This document shows positions 23,123-36,625 of a stretch of 64,000 bases of DNA, in pieces (positions within the stretch are counted from its first letter, which is position 1; each line of letters starts with the position of its first letter). The translations under genes and the position numbers were made by a program. Origin of the DNA: Campylorhamphus procurvoides (lineage: Eukaryota; Chordata; Aves; Passeriformes; Dendrocolaptidae); contig WBMV01000085.1 of NCBI GenBank assembly GCA_013396655.1, positions 558,001 through 622,000 on the forward strand, written 5' to 3'. The notes beneath the pieces are model-generated. The model was not told the origin of the DNA. It saw only the letters and a program-made list of their open reading frames with translations, and searched no databases.

Positions 23123-23900
23123 TTTAGTGTATCAAATGTAATCTGTGTCTCTCAGAGGAAGAGAGTGGGGAGTATTTATATATACTAATGCTAGGGTTGG
23201 CTCTTTCCTGAAATGCAAATATGCTATTAGCTGCCCCTTCCTTTTTTTTTAATACCCCCCCATCCCCCAAATGTCAGGGTTCATTCACCGCCGAGAGACT
23301 ACAGCACTTAACAGAAGGAACAAATGACCCAGCGTGTCCCAAATTAGTTATTGGAAGTGGTCGATATATTGAGCTGTCTGTCTGTCTTCTGTCTTTTTGT
23401 AACGGTTTGTAAGGGCTCTGAGCCAGAAAGTAAAATGCGCTGGAGCCAGTTTCATCAGCAGGGAGGAGCTGATGTTGACATTGTATTTTCCTTTTAACGC
23501 TTTGAGGGTGAAGAGAATGAGCTACTGGGATGGCATGTGGATCTCATTTCGCTGCCTCCCCCTCCCTGAGGGTGCCCTGAAAACTCGAAATAAGAGGAGT
23601 TAAATAAAATATTGCCTTTCTGTGATGCACTGCCTGTCCATTGGCCCTCACCTATGGTAGAGGTTGCGATAAAGGACTGTTTATATCATGGTATATGTTA
23701 ACGTTTTCGCTTTATGCAGAAAATGCTTCTTGGTGTGCTTCTTCATTGTCTACACACCAATGAGATACTAATTAAAACAGCTGTTAGTAAATGCTTGCAA
23801 AAACACCCAAATCAAACTGGCATAGACCTTCAATAAATATGCTAATGCAGTGTACCAAAGTTGTAATACAGTTTTACGGTGCAGTTTCTGTTGCTGTAAG
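23123..23900. promoter_or_regulatory. Motif-rich block downstream of the CpG island, possible enhancer
   Basis: After the island the sequence turns AT-richer and contains several motifs of regulatory type. A TATA-like TATTTATATATA lies at 23173-23184 and a perfect octamer ATGCAAAT at 23213-23220 (POU factors). An inverted CCAAT box (CCATTGG) lies near 23639, a homeodomain-type TAATTA at 23769-23774, and an E-box CAGCTG at 23778-23783, four bases after the TAATTA. Such short motifs are common by chance, so the clustering and position only suggest a cis-regulatory block. Cross-species conservation cannot be judged here. No coding frame is recognised. Confidence 0.3.
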
Positions 23901-26900
23901 CAAAATCCAAGAAGGCTCTGAGGAAGTGGGACATGGTTTGAAATTGGGCATCTGTGTCTGCACTGCTGTAACTTCCCCGCAGCTAGACCTGGAATGAGTT
24001 TAGCCCACTGACAGTATCTTTCCTTCTGTGCCATTGATGTTACACCCGGCAGATGGGATGGCTCGTGTTTTCTAACAGTGGCAGCCTAAATGACAATCAG
24101 TTGGAAGTGGGAGGCAGGTGGAGAAAGGGCAGCATTCTTTTCAGGGTCTTCCCCCAAGCTGCTCTTGATGTGTTCTTAGTCAAGTACAGGACAGTGTTCA
24201 GTGCCTGAGAAAATGAAATAATTTACTGCTTAAAGCTCCTACTTTTAGTTACCCACGTTACAACTTCTGGCCTGTTCGCAAAATGAGTCCCTACGGATAG
24301 TGGGATCAGTAATTTGTCCAGTTTTGTTGTGCTGCAGAAGTCTGCTCATACTCTGGCCATGCTAAGCCTTGAGTTAAATGGTTTTCAAGGCAACTTCGTG
24401 CATCTTTACACCCTGAACATGCATGTGCTTCCCTTGCCCACAGTGAGCCAGTCCAGTGCCTTCAGCAGAGTTCATTCACTGAGATATATTTATGCATGTG
24501 CATAAAAGTTCACGAGATTGAGGTTTTAACATGTATTGTGCTTATGATGTGCCAGGATGTCTCTGCTGCCTTTGTGAAGCAAGAAACTCTTGAAGGCAAT
24601 AGACAGGCAACTGCATGCTTAAATGTGTGTTCGGATCTCGCTGATGACATTGGGAGCTGAGTAGCTGCTGTAATTTTTGCCCCTTTTGAAAGTCCTTTCC
24701 TGAGTTAGGCTTGCTAGGAAGATGTTTCTTCAAGTGCTGAATTGTTGTATGCATTGTATTGTTTGTGACTGTGAGTTTTTCACTTCTGGTGCCACTGAGT
24801 GCTGTGGGTCCTACAGCTGTATCTTGTACCCAAACAGCGTGGTTCTCTGTTGCCAAAACCTGCTACGGACAGTGCAGCTTTAGGAACAACTTCTGAAAGA
24901 GCTGCTGCTTTGTGGAAAAGAGTGGAGCACCAGCAGGATTACTGAAAGTTGTTTTTCTTTGGTTGTGAGCTAAAGCTGTCTTGTTCCTAGCTCTGGGAAG
25001 TGTGATAGCACGGGTCCTACCCACGCAATGCATCTCAAAACTGAACATAAAATAGCTGGTGTCCGTGTCACTGTGACCAGACCTCTGGGTTCTGTGCCAC
25101 TAGCACAGAAGGCACTATGCAGGTGTTGTAATTACAGTCTCCACTGGTACTCATCACACATTTAAATTTGGCCATGGCATTTTTCACCTCCTTGTAACCA
25201 AATTCTGTGTTCCTTGTTCAGCTGCACACTCGGCATAGCCTCACTGGTGACAGGGGTGAGGCAGGAGAGCCTCAGGAAGTGTCTGCTGGACAGATAGCAT
25301 GTCCTTTGTAGTCGATAGAGCAAAGTGCCTCTCTCATAGCTTGAGAGGGAGAAAGAAGGTCAGGAAGGTGTTTACTTGGTGTTCTGTGAAGTTCAACTCT
25401 GTGGCAATCCTAACCTGCTGGTTATTGTGGGCAAGCCACATGCCTTCCACCTCCCCTTTGCTGTGGTCAGAATGGTTTTTTTTTGTTGTTTAAACGTAGC
25501 TATTTAAAAGGTACTATGGATGCAAATTAGAGTAACCATTTTCGATTTTGTTAGTTTCGTTACTATGATTTGTCAGGTGAAATACAGTCAGAATCAGAAA
25601 CACTCACCACATTCCTCTGTGTCTCTGCCCCATGCAAGCAGTGAGTGCCAGAGGAAGCCAGGTACTCTGGAGAGTGTTGAGAATGACTTTCATAGAGATG
25701 TGTTGGCATATTCAACTTAAGGCATTGATAGCACACTTCTGGATGGTGTTTTCATGTCATATTGGGAGGGGAAAATTACTTCCATGTTTCTCAGGACATA
25801 GGGCCTCAACAGCACTTTAATTTTTATAAATATTGGAAGTTGTGGAATTATCCCACCAGGCATTCTGGAGACACTTTTTTTTCTGTGTTTGAGTGAAAGT
25901 GCTTGATGCTGTTATGTTACATACATGTTCTTTGACACTCTAGTAGTTTCCATTGAGCTTACTAAAGCTTGCATTGCTCAGAACTAGCCCTTCTAGGCTG
26001 ATGCAATCAACATGTCACTCTGCAGTAGCTGTTCTTCAGGGCTGCCTAGAATTTTACGAGGCTTTAGTTTTCTAACGATGTATAAAATTGTACTGGGTGG
26101 AAATAGATGAATCATCCTGTTTTTTAGAATAGCTTGGGGGTTGTTAACTGAAGAACTGATTTAATGAAACCAGGAGTCCTGAAATGGGCCGTCTTATTAA
26201 AAAAACTCATAATTCTACAACCCCTCCATTCTTAAAACCACTTAAGAATTAAAAAAATGCCTCTCCCCTACTTCTCTCATTTTACCCTCTGTTTAAGCGT
26301 ATGCAAGGTTATATTGCCCTTCCAATTACTTCCTGAACCAAAATTAATTGGGAAAAGATGCTCTGTAGTTCTTCCAGAATTTTGTCCAAGTGTCAGATAA
26401 CCTAGCAGAAACACATGAGGAGCCACAGACGCCACATGGAAAATGTGAAAACCATCCTGTTCAGAAACTGTTCTCCCTATATTCCACACTATACTTCCAG
26501 TCCTCTTCCATTTTAAACATATGAGGCATAGCAGGTTTCTTTTTTTGAAAGTCTGAACTTTACTCCAAAGAGCACTTTCAGAAAGAGTCTCAGCACATCA
26601 TTAATGAGTGGTTGCCGATTCCCAAAGGCACTGGATGTGCAGTCACCTAATTAATTTGGTCCTCAGCTTTCTTGTATCAACTGTCTTGATTATATTTGGT
26701 AATACTACTTGGGTTGATTGAGTCATTGTCTGGCCAGGTTTATTATTTTATTGGGTATAAGTTCTGTCTTTTGTTGTCTGCATGTAGTCACTGGGTTGGG
26801 ACCAGAAATGTTTAGTTAACTCCTCTAGTTATTGTTTCTCCATAACATTTGCCAGCCGGCTGTTCACTCACGAAAACTATTCAAAGTGTGAAAATTTCAA

Positions 26901-27435
26901 TAACTAGCACACCTCTGTGATTTGGGACATAAAGTCATCCTTTTAATTCACTCCTTGAGAGATAGTGCTCTGCTTAGCAAGTGGGTATCACCTGTGCAGT
27001 GACAGAGTGTTAATACTTCCTGAGTTTAGGTGAGAAATGAACTAAGCAATTCAATACTCATGTTTGTTTCATGTTGTTTTTTGAGCCATTGGGGTGCAGT
27101 TGGCTCATATTTTCAGTTATTTTTCCTGGCAAAGAGAGGACCAATTTACTCCAAATACATAAAGCTGAAATTTTCATGTCAGTTATGCACAAGATCTAAG
27201 GCTTTAAGAAAATATACTGGACACCATGGGAATTGTGATAAAATCAAGAGTGCTGGCAACAGAAACTTTTCTTTCTTTGTAAGATAAAGCTCCTCTCATC
27301 AGCTGTTTTGTTTCTCTGATGTTGCTCAAGTTGGAGAGGGACAGTAACTCGATTATTTTAAAACTAGGTTCAATTGACTCATGAATTAACCATTTGCATT
27401 TTAAGGCACTGGAATATGAAGGGTTTCTTGCGGGT

Positions 27436-27480
27436 TTATTATTATTATTATTATTATTAATTATTATTATTATTTATTAT
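27436..27480. repeat. (ATT)n microsatellite
   Basis: About 14 TTA/ATT units with two phase interruptions. It is a likely polymorphic trinucleotide repeat in intron-like sequence. Confidence 0.9.
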
Positions 27481-30400
27481 ATACCTGTTTGACTTTACTG
27501 TGCTGTTTGGACTTAAGGGTTTTTAATGGGTGGTGTCATGTCAAAGGAATTCTCTGCCACTCAGTTGAAGTACATGGTAATGCCTTGTAAAATAGACTAT
27601 GCAAATCTCCAGGATGTTCCCAGAACAGCTGTCCTGGAGGCATGTTGTAAATATACCTTTATTGCCAGCTGATGTTGAGCAGCATTGATGCCCAAGGGTT
27701 ACACTTAATAGATCATTCAGATGATCTTTACTGTATTACACAACCAACATACTCGAAACACTTTTCCCAAGGATGTGTGAAAATTGCCAAGGGGGTGTCA
27801 GTTTTATAGGCAAAGCAGGGAGTAAGCACTGTATTTATAACGAGAACACAGTTGTAAGGAGCTGCCCTTTGCAGCTTCAGGGTACGTCTGCATGATGCTG
27901 CTGCACAGAGCAGGGAGCAGGAGCCAGCACTGCTTCCCCTTGCCAAACCAGCGGTGCAATGTGCACCTATGCCTGAGTCAACATGCTGCCTTTCTCTGAG
28001 AGGGTGTTGACCTGCCTTTGTTAATCCATTAGAAGGGGAATGCTGTGATTTTGATTTTGAGCAAACCAAATATCCTTTGGTATCGAAGGAATTCAGGTTT
28101 AACACACCTCTTTCCTTTGTGTTTAATTTTTTCTGGGGGAAAAGTAGTTTCATGCTGTATGAAGGGCAGATATAATAAACTAATTGTTGAGGCAAGATTT
28201 GCATTGGGAGCAGCAAAAAGATCAATGTTTCTCTGAAGGGATATCAATAGACTCCTTTATGTTTTCATAGCTCAGAATGGATGTTTGTGGTGTGGTACAG
28301 AGAATCCTAAATGTACCATGGCTCTCCTATACTTAAAAATGCATTGACTGCGTTTTAATTTTTTAAGAGGCTATTTGTATAACGCGTCAAGCAGGACATA
28401 TAATTTTTTAAAAATAACTGCTTTAATTCCCCAGCAACTGTCAGACAAGATGACTCACTGCAGTATAAGAATTCACCACAGCACATCACAGATTTGACAC
28501 AAACTCTTAATCCATGTAAAATTATGCATGTATATTCCCCTATCTTCCCGGTGGGTGAGCTTCATTTTTGCCAAACTCCTGATGATCCCATTCTGCCTTG
28601 TCTCCTCCCCCGCCTGCCTTTTTTTGCCCCCCTTTCTTCTTGAGTACCTCCTTGCAGTCAGAAGCCCCAGTGCGGGGTCTGGATGCAGCAGTCTTTCCCT
28701 GGCTTGTGAAGAGCCTTTCCTGATTAAGCCCCTGATTCTCTCCTTGACTCTGGTGGTGTAGGGGGACATTTCCAAAACATGATTGCTCCCTGCAGAGTTC
28801 TGGTCTTTCCTAGTATTACAAAGGTAAACATACACTAGAAAACGGGAACTGGTTTTGTTAACTCCACTTGGTGCAGTGCATCAGGGAATTGCTCATTTTA
28901 GACCTGTATAAATAATTTTTTTTCCCTGGTAATCTTAGCTAGGGCTTCTAATAGCTAGCCAGTATTATTTTTCACTAGGATTAAATGTAACTTTAAAACA
29001 TGTATAAAACATCTTGGGGACACCATTATATTCTCCAATCAAACAGCAAATATAAGAATAGAAGTACTTAAAGCAATACAGCTTGAGACAGATGCTGGGT
29101 AGACTGTGGCTACGTCTTTGGCTGGAGCCTCTGGCCACACAGGAATAGGCTTCTGCCTTAAAGCCATGTGACATCCTACCAGGACACCCTCTGCATGGCT
29201 CTTGGGAGATGGAGGGAGCCACGCCAGGGAGCTTCTTGTAGTCCCCTTTTTTGAGAACAGGGCTGTTTGCTGGTTCTTGGCAGTTTGATAGGCATAGTCT
29301 CTTTGACACATAACCTGCAGTGCTTAGAGAAGCATCAAGTGCTGGGGTGTGGGTAATTGCCACATTATTTTACAATAGAAGTTAACTGTGAAAAATATAT
29401 GATGTCTCAGTGATCTCTCTGTAAGACTACTGTGTTAAATGGTTAGATAACTAGGGAAAGAAAGGATTCTCATAAAGGATCTCAAAAACTTGGAAGGGAA
29501 GATGTTTCCTATGACTTTGGAAGGGGCTGTTTGACCAAAGACTGGACCATTTAGTATGCCGTCCTTTAGGAGGCTTCAGGTAGTTTTTGCTTTTATGTGT
29601 AAGGCTGGGTCTGCAGAATGGTGGCAGTTGAGGGGACAGAGGGATTCTTCAAATGTTGTCTGCTTATATGAAAGTAAAAATGGGTGTTAGGACTTGTTTT
29701 GTCCTTTTTCTGTCTGGATCCAGAAGCCGTATCTCTAAACTATGACATCTGCAGTTTCTTCATTCCAATCTTGGCTTGATCTGTATGTAAGATTGCAATA
29801 TCAAAAAAGAATCTTGTAAGTCTGGTCTGGTAAGAGCTGTTCAGAAGCCAGGAAAATATTTCTTAATTAACTCTGTGACGGATACTGAAGTGTAGGTAAT
29901 GGAGCCTGATTTTTCACTGGTAGGCTGGGGGTTGAAAGTTTGCCTAGATTAGCAAAAGTTCAGAGACTTTTGGTTGGCTTAGAGACTCAAACGAAGTGCT
30001 CTGACAGTCTTTTTCCTACTTTGTGGATGTTCATGTGTTCATAAACAGCCTGGCAAAATAAAGAGACCCTAGCAACAGTCTCCTCAGAGAAAGCAGGCCT
30101 GGACTATTCCATCTGTGTGGACCCTCCAGAAAGAGTTATGTGATATTAGCAGGATGATTACAGGGCTATTGCATCTATTACCACCATTTAATGAGAAAAT
30201 AGACCAAACCGGCCTTTGGGCTTCTAGTATCTCTTTATGGAACAGTTCTGAAATTGTACAGATTTCCTTCTGAAATCCATACACTCTGTAAGCACAGTCA
30301 CATACAGCTGCATGCCTCAAGGTAATAACAAATAATGAAACTTCACCTTTTTTCTTTTGGTGGGATATCCTAAGTCATAATAACTCATATTTTTCATTGT

Positions 30401-33400
30401 TACAATTGCAAAGAGAATTACCAAAATTCAAAATTTTGTGTGCTATGCCTCTCTTATCCTTGTTGAAAGAAATATCATTCAAATAATGGGATAGTATTTT
30501 TGATGAATGTTTGAACAAATAAAACGATGGCATTGTGGTGACATGCGAGCAGCTCAACTTTGGTGAAGAATCTTAAAATAGAAATTGGGTTTCAAATGCT
30601 AGACTTCTTTGACAGATGCCTGAGGATGAGCAAACAATAGTTATCTAATGAAACAGCAAAATGTGGAAATATCCCTATTCTTTCCTGAATGCTGATAATA
30701 GCAAACCCCTTTGCTGAATTCACTGGAAGAGCCCAGTGTCATTGGCACTATTTTTTTAATATGGAAAAAATAAAGAATATATTTTTAAGAAGATGCTGTC
30801 AGTTTTCTAAGTGTTTTGAAATGAGGGGTTAATCTGTTTTAGGAAAAAATACTGTGGGACTGTGGAGTGATTTTTACTTCTAGAAGGGAAAATAACACAT
30901 AGGCAGTACTTTTAATTGGCTCTACTTTAAATCAGCTCCATGTTGTAATGAAAAAGTTTATGTTGAGCAACAACAATGGGACTAGCAGCACTTAAATATA
31001 ATTTCTTTTTGTATGATGATCAAAAAATGTATTGCATTTTATGTTTGTGAATTTTATGCTGCTGAAGTGTTTGACACATTCTAGTCACAAGGGTTTATCT
31101 GTGTCTCTTACAAACACTGACTTCAGTCATATGAGCATCTGTACCACTGGCGTGGGAGAATTTGACAAAACAGTTCAGTAGAGATCTGGAAGAGTGACCA
31201 AGAGTAGAGGTATGGACATTGGGGATTAAAGCAGACTGAATAAACATTGTTTACCAGGAGAAAGATGGGAGTTTATTTGGTTATTTGACAAGCCTTGCAT
31301 TGGGCAAGGAGGAATGCTTTCTTGTGGTGTGAAGTTAATGCAGCATTAGCAGTTCAAGACGTGGAAAAATCGAACTCCTAGGAATGGAAATTAGACAAAT
31401 GCAGGCTGGAGATAAGACTGAAAATATTAATAAGGCTAGATAAACACTGAAGCACTTGCATAGGAAAGAAGACTGAACAGTTTTCTAAAAAATATCTATC
31501 CACTAGATGGATTGATAGAAGGCTCCTTTCTAAGATATACTGAATGTAAGAAGTTTGTGTATGTAAACAGGTATGTAAACCACTGAATTCACCCTTGGCC
31601 AGAAATATGCTGGTTTTAGTGGCATTTTGTAAATGTTTTAGTTTAGTATTATAATATATATTTTCCTGGTAACTTCAAAAAAGACTGCAACAGCTGAGAA
31701 ATTCAGGTTTAGTATGTTTTCAGTATTTTACTAGCAATGACTTGACATTTACTTGCTGTAGTAATTTGTTTTAAGTCAATATTGAACACTGTAAGGATGT
31801 GCATACATTAGAGTTTGAGAGGGTATCAAATGCAGCCTCTCTGATAATACTTGCTTAAATACTGACTATACATATATTTACCTGTAGCTCAGGGGACTTC
31901 TGTATAAGCACGAAGTGGCAGAACAATAACATTTTAAAATCTTCCTTAAACTTTATTGTATTTAGCTTGATCATTGGTTTTTACATGAAGGTATTGCCTG
32001 TTGTAATCGTTTAGATAAAAATTAAGAAAGCACTGCTTTCCTTTGAGGATTAATCCTTCATGTGTCCTATTCCCTGATGGTTCAGGGAGTTGAGGCCTCA
32101 AAACCAAAATGAGTTGCAGTAAGGCAGCTAGTGTATTCTTTCCTTCTTTAGTTGCATATTTCCTTTTAGCTTTCATACCGTAGATATAGACTGTGATGTA
32201 TATTTTTAGGTAACAGATCTGTGATTATTGTTTCTTTCATTTCTCTTTGGCGTTTCTTGAAATTTTTAGTATAATTTGTAATTAATTTTTTATTTTAATG
32301 CACCTTAAATCCATGCTTTTCCAGCATACTGAGTTGCAGCTTATGAGAGACCCTTCCCTACTTTGAACACAAACCCAGTTCTCGTTGGAAGGTTTCATCA
32401 GGATGGTTGCTCTTTGCTCTGTCGTCTTTGCTTCTGCCTCACTGGCCAGTTGTGGTGACTTGGATTTGCTCTCTGTGTTGTGGTGATAGGCGAAGGGTGT
32501 AGGAGCAGTAAAGGTGAATCCGTGCCTTTGTGCTGTCACCTGAAGGTCTGTGAAAACTGTTGTGTTTACTGGGAGTTTCACAAAGCTGATGTCTTTGACC
32601 TCCAGCGGCGATCGCTTCCGTAGCACAGTGAAACAAAGACATATTCCTTTGTCTGCACTGGGAGAAGATTTTGCTGTTGCTTAGCCCAGACACTGTTTTT
32701 CTTGAGCACAATGATGCCTTGGCTGGTATTGCCTGCTGGTGGTACTTCCGTGGAAGATGAGGGCTCCTGGCAAGTCCAGTATTTCTTCTTCAGCTTTGAA
32801 GGTCAGCCTGCTGTCTGTTTTTGTTCTACAGAAGATGCTGTGTGGCTGAGGGAGGTGACTGGGGTCACCTTGTGAAAAGTGAAGAAGCTTTCTGTGGGAT
32901 GGGATTAGTCAGAAATAACCACAGTGATGTTAAATTTTGTCATTGACTGTTGGACCTTTCAGAGACACTTGGTAACTTCTGGTAACCTGCTCTGTAATAG
33001 CTTTCTCTCCATAGGATACTTTTCCAAAAAGTATAGAAATTGTGTACCCTTTCTCAGCAGTGCCAGTTTCTCTCAGGACAGGTGCTCTGTCCTGGCAGGA
33101 GTCCAGGCTGGTTCATGCACCAGCTCTTTGTACCATTTGAGAAATACACTGTGCTCTTTTCTGTCCTGAAGAACATGCAAAGACCACAGCATCTCTGAAG
33201 CTTAAAGAATTTCAGTTTGAAGTCCTGTTTCTCTTTCCTAGGTGGTGGTCTGGCTTTGACTGACCTGCAGAATGCTTTTCTGTGTATTTTGATAGGATAA
33301 TATCACCTGCAATATTATATCATTTAACATCATTTGAAATGGCAAATTGCATGTGTATATTTCTTGAAATGCACATTGGCTCTTCATGACTGTAATTGGT

Positions 33401-33905
33401 TACTTCTGGTAAATAATAAATATAGTTGTAGATTTGACTTCCTTTATGAACCATTCTGGTGTAGGATATATTAGCTCTGCCATCTTGATCCTTTGTACCT
33501 TTTTAGGATCACAGCAAGTTGTCTAGTACTACATTAGGCTGAAGCTGAGAGGAAGCCTACTCTTCTTTAAAGTGAGCTTTTTAAACGTGAGCAGCTTTGT
33601 GTTCTGAATTTTTCAGTTTTTTTTTACTCTGTCATAAATCTGCTCTAACTCAAGCACCCAAAGAAGTCTCCCCTGACTTCTTGCTAGAATAAGAGGTTGT
33701 TTTGGTAGTATTTTGTAAAAAGTAATCCTTAAATCCATCTTATTTAAGTAATAATAAACATGTTATGCATGCTGCTTCATCAAAAATTGCTCACATGGTT
33801 ATGTTGCAGTTAGGAGAGGCTAAAACATCTAAGTAACTGTATCCTTCTGAAATACTGTGACATCTGTTCTTCTCCAAGCTAATTTTGAAAATATTGTGTG
33901 ACTGT

Positions 33906-34070
33906 TGTCATGGACTGGGTCACCCCCCTCATTGGTTTCTGCATTCCACCCCTGAGCCCAGCATGGACTATAAAGCAGCCACACCTCACAGAGATGGGCT
34001 CCTAAGAGAGTACAGTAGAAATTATGGGAAAATTGCAATAGGAGTTACAGTCAGAGGGTGACTGAAGTCT
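33906..34070 (+). mobile_element. Possible degenerate solo LTR fragment
   Basis: The block begins with TGTCATGGACTGGGTCACC. It then has an inverted CCAAT box (ATTGG) and a TATA-like TATAAA at 33969-33974, followed by a GC-richer stretch. Many avian retroviral LTRs open with TG and have this CCAAT then TATA order, and TGTCATGG recalls the start of some songbird LTRs. I see no clear CA end, target-site duplication or internal viral genes. A chance promoter-like block is equally possible. Confidence 0.25.
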
Positions 34071-35222
34071 CCCCAAAATAGCAGTATGGGAGTACTTTGG
34101 ATGTAAAAGCTGAAGCTTCATTTTCAGGGGCTTAAATAAGAAGGGAGTATAAGTTTGCCAAAATATATTCTTGTATTTATTTTTTCACTCAGAATGAAGT
34201 TCAGTTCACCTAAAAATAAATGGCAAAAGCTCTGTTGGCATCAGGACTGCACTAATGTGTGTACTTCCCCTTAAAGCTATGTCTGTGAATAGTCAGAAAC
34301 AGTCTGTGATATTTAAGGCTCTATGCTAGGATGCATATAGAAGGAAACACATACTTTTTCTTCTCTTTGTGTCTAGTTGTTCATGGCACTAAGATAATAT
34401 TTTGCATTTCAGACAGAGCACTTACATATATGGGCCAACAGGCCATGATGAAACAGGCCCAGTGAAAAGCTCATTCAGGACTGGAAGATCAGTCTGTATT
34501 GAAGTTGATACCTGTTTGATGGAAGCAACTTGTGATCAGTAGCAATTCTGGTCCTTTGTGAAAGATAATACATGGCTGGAATCACCTCTTTCTGTGACAG
34601 AAAGTCATTGTATCTTCCTTTTGCTTTCATGTTTTCCTTCTTCTCACCTCTCTGTTTTCCCCCGTTGTTTAATTTCTGACCTGGTGTGGCACATCAGGGT
34701 CAGTCTGCCATCCTACTCCACATATTTTCATTCCTTGGTCATCTGTCATATCACCAGTATTCTTAAACAGTAGATTTGGTGTAGGATCATGGTGTAGATA
34801 ATTCATATGATGCCTCCTTTTGCAATAACTTATTTTTTTCACATGTGAAAGAGTACTCATGAGGTATGTCAGGACCGACGTGTTGAAAAATTGAAGTAAT
34901 TTGTTCTTGATTTAAAAGAAATTCTTGTCCTGGCATAACAAACTTTTTAACTGCTGAATCTCAGAGTCTGTAGAGATACTAACTGAGGTATGTGTTCTGC
35001 CAATCATGCTCAATATTTGCTTTTCTGGTTATTGCTGTTTACTTCTACTTTATCATGATTGCTTAGAGTTAGATTGGGATGTTCTCCATGCAGCGTGAGG
35101 CATTTATGGAGAAACATACAGTCTAAATTTCTTGAAACCTGATCTGGAGATAAGTCATGACATCTATTTTCTATCTAAAAATGCTTTTGTCTTAATTATT
35201 CCCCCATTCAGTGTGGGCGGGC

Positions 35223-35236
35223 TTTTTTTTTTTTTT
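35223..35236. repeat. 14-base T homopolymer
   Basis: This uninterrupted T run follows GTGGGCGGGC. No retroposon body is recognisable on either side. Confidence 0.75.
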
Positions 35237-36124
35237 CCTAAATGCATGTGAAACCCACACTAAACAAAAATACAGCTAATATAGCCTAAAATTATAAAGG
35301 AACTGCTTGCAAAGAGCCAGCAATGCTGTCTACATGATGAAAGCCATTTAAATTGTTCAGGCATGAAGCATGGATTCGAAACTGTATCTTCAAATCATCT
35401 TTGCATATTTATGAGTACACCTGTTATATAAGCCATGGAAAGTGCTGAGATTCCTCCAGCCCTGTGCCACAGTTAGCAGGGTGAAGAAAAACAAGATCGT
35501 TTGTCAGTTTAAGTCTTTCAAATCCAAAGTGGAGCCTTATCTGCCTAATAGCGTAATACCAGAGAAAGATACTGTTGTGTTCCGCAGGGCTGTGTTCATG
35601 TGACTGTCAGGGGCTGAGTTACTGCTCTCAGTGCTATATAAAGATTCCTGCTCCCACCCTGCCCCTCCCTGGCACTGTCATTTAGCACAATGTGCAGCAT
35701 GCAGCATGGGTGTAAAACATCCCTGACATACTGAAGTGTGTCTCCTTTCACACTTGTACATGGAAAAGAAAAAAAATAAGGGCCTTCTTGGCTTCTATTA
35801 ACTTCCTACCTCCGGTGGGTTCAGCACCAGCTGAGGCAGAGTCATGTTACTTGCACCTATTTTCGAGCACGGTCCGTATTCAGGGGAAGAGTTGGGTTGT
35901 ATGACTGCTGTATCCTGTGTCTTTTCTCTGCTCAGTGCAAGTGGCATGCTCAGTTTAGACTTTGGTGTTAATGTGAGTACCCACAAAATGCAACTTCCTG
36001 GTGAGCCAAACTTGGAACAACAGGGCTGAGGGTGCTACATGATGTGGTATGAAGCTGGATTTTGGGTCACTGCTGCCATGTTACAGTTTGCAGGTGGGTT
36101 ATGATTCCACTGATACCAGGGTTT

Positions 36125-36178
36125 ACAAACAAAAAACCAAAACCAAAAGGATGAAGAAAGCAAGAAAAGGAAGAAAAT
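36125..36178. repeat. A-rich simple tract
   Basis: AAAC and AAAACC units grade into purine-rich AAGAAAG sequence. This is low complexity, about 240 bases before a CR1 tail and not part of it. Confidence 0.55.
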
Positions 36179-36421
36179 CTTGCAGGGATTGTTTGGTTTT
36201 TTTCCCCTTCCCCTGAGTAATTTGTTTTTGCAGCATTTTCAAGTTGGATCAGTTCAACAGTCTGCTATCTAGTGCAACATCAGAAAGAATTGCACCCTGC
36301 TGAGAACAGGGATCTGAAAAGCTTGAATGGAGGAAAAGATGGATGCATTGGGAAGGGGTGAATGTATAGAAGCATCTTAATCCAGTTTTGCTGCTGAATA
36401 AGTTAATTTACATAACTCCAC

Positions 36422-36625
36422 TGTTTGAATGTAAGGAAAACATTTCTTTACTGTGAGGCACTAGTACAGTTTGCACAGAGTGATTGTGGACTCCCTGTCC
36501 TTCAAGATGTTCAAAAGCTGCCTCGACATGGTTCTGGGCAACCTGTTATGGGTGGCCTTGCTTGAGAGAAGAGTTGGACAAGGTGACCTCTAGAGACTCC
36601 TTCTGTCCTCAGCCATTCTGTGATA
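36422..36625 (+). mobile_element. CR1 LINE, 3' end fragment
   Basis: Successive blocks match the CR1 3' region: 'AAGGAAAACATTTCTTTACT', 'GTGAGGCACTAGTACAG', 'GGACTCCCTGTCCTTCAAGA', 'GTTCTGGGCAACCTGTTATG', 'GGTGGCCTTGCTTGAG', 'GTTGGACAAGGTGACCTCTA' and the end 'CCATTCTGTGAT'. The copy is 5'-truncated to about 200 bases and diverged, so it encodes no protein. Its subfamily differs from the 10.3-kb copy, having the 'CTGGGCAACCTG' and 'GACCTCTAGAG' blocks instead of 'CTAGTGGAAGGTG'. It lies in the same orientation as the inferred host transcript. Confidence 0.93.

Noticed and set aside
27728..28225. 165-codon - strand open frame
   Set aside because: It has low-complexity hydrophobic and basic content with no known domain. 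Several overlapping frames on both strands are open nearby, as expected by chance in 64 kb.
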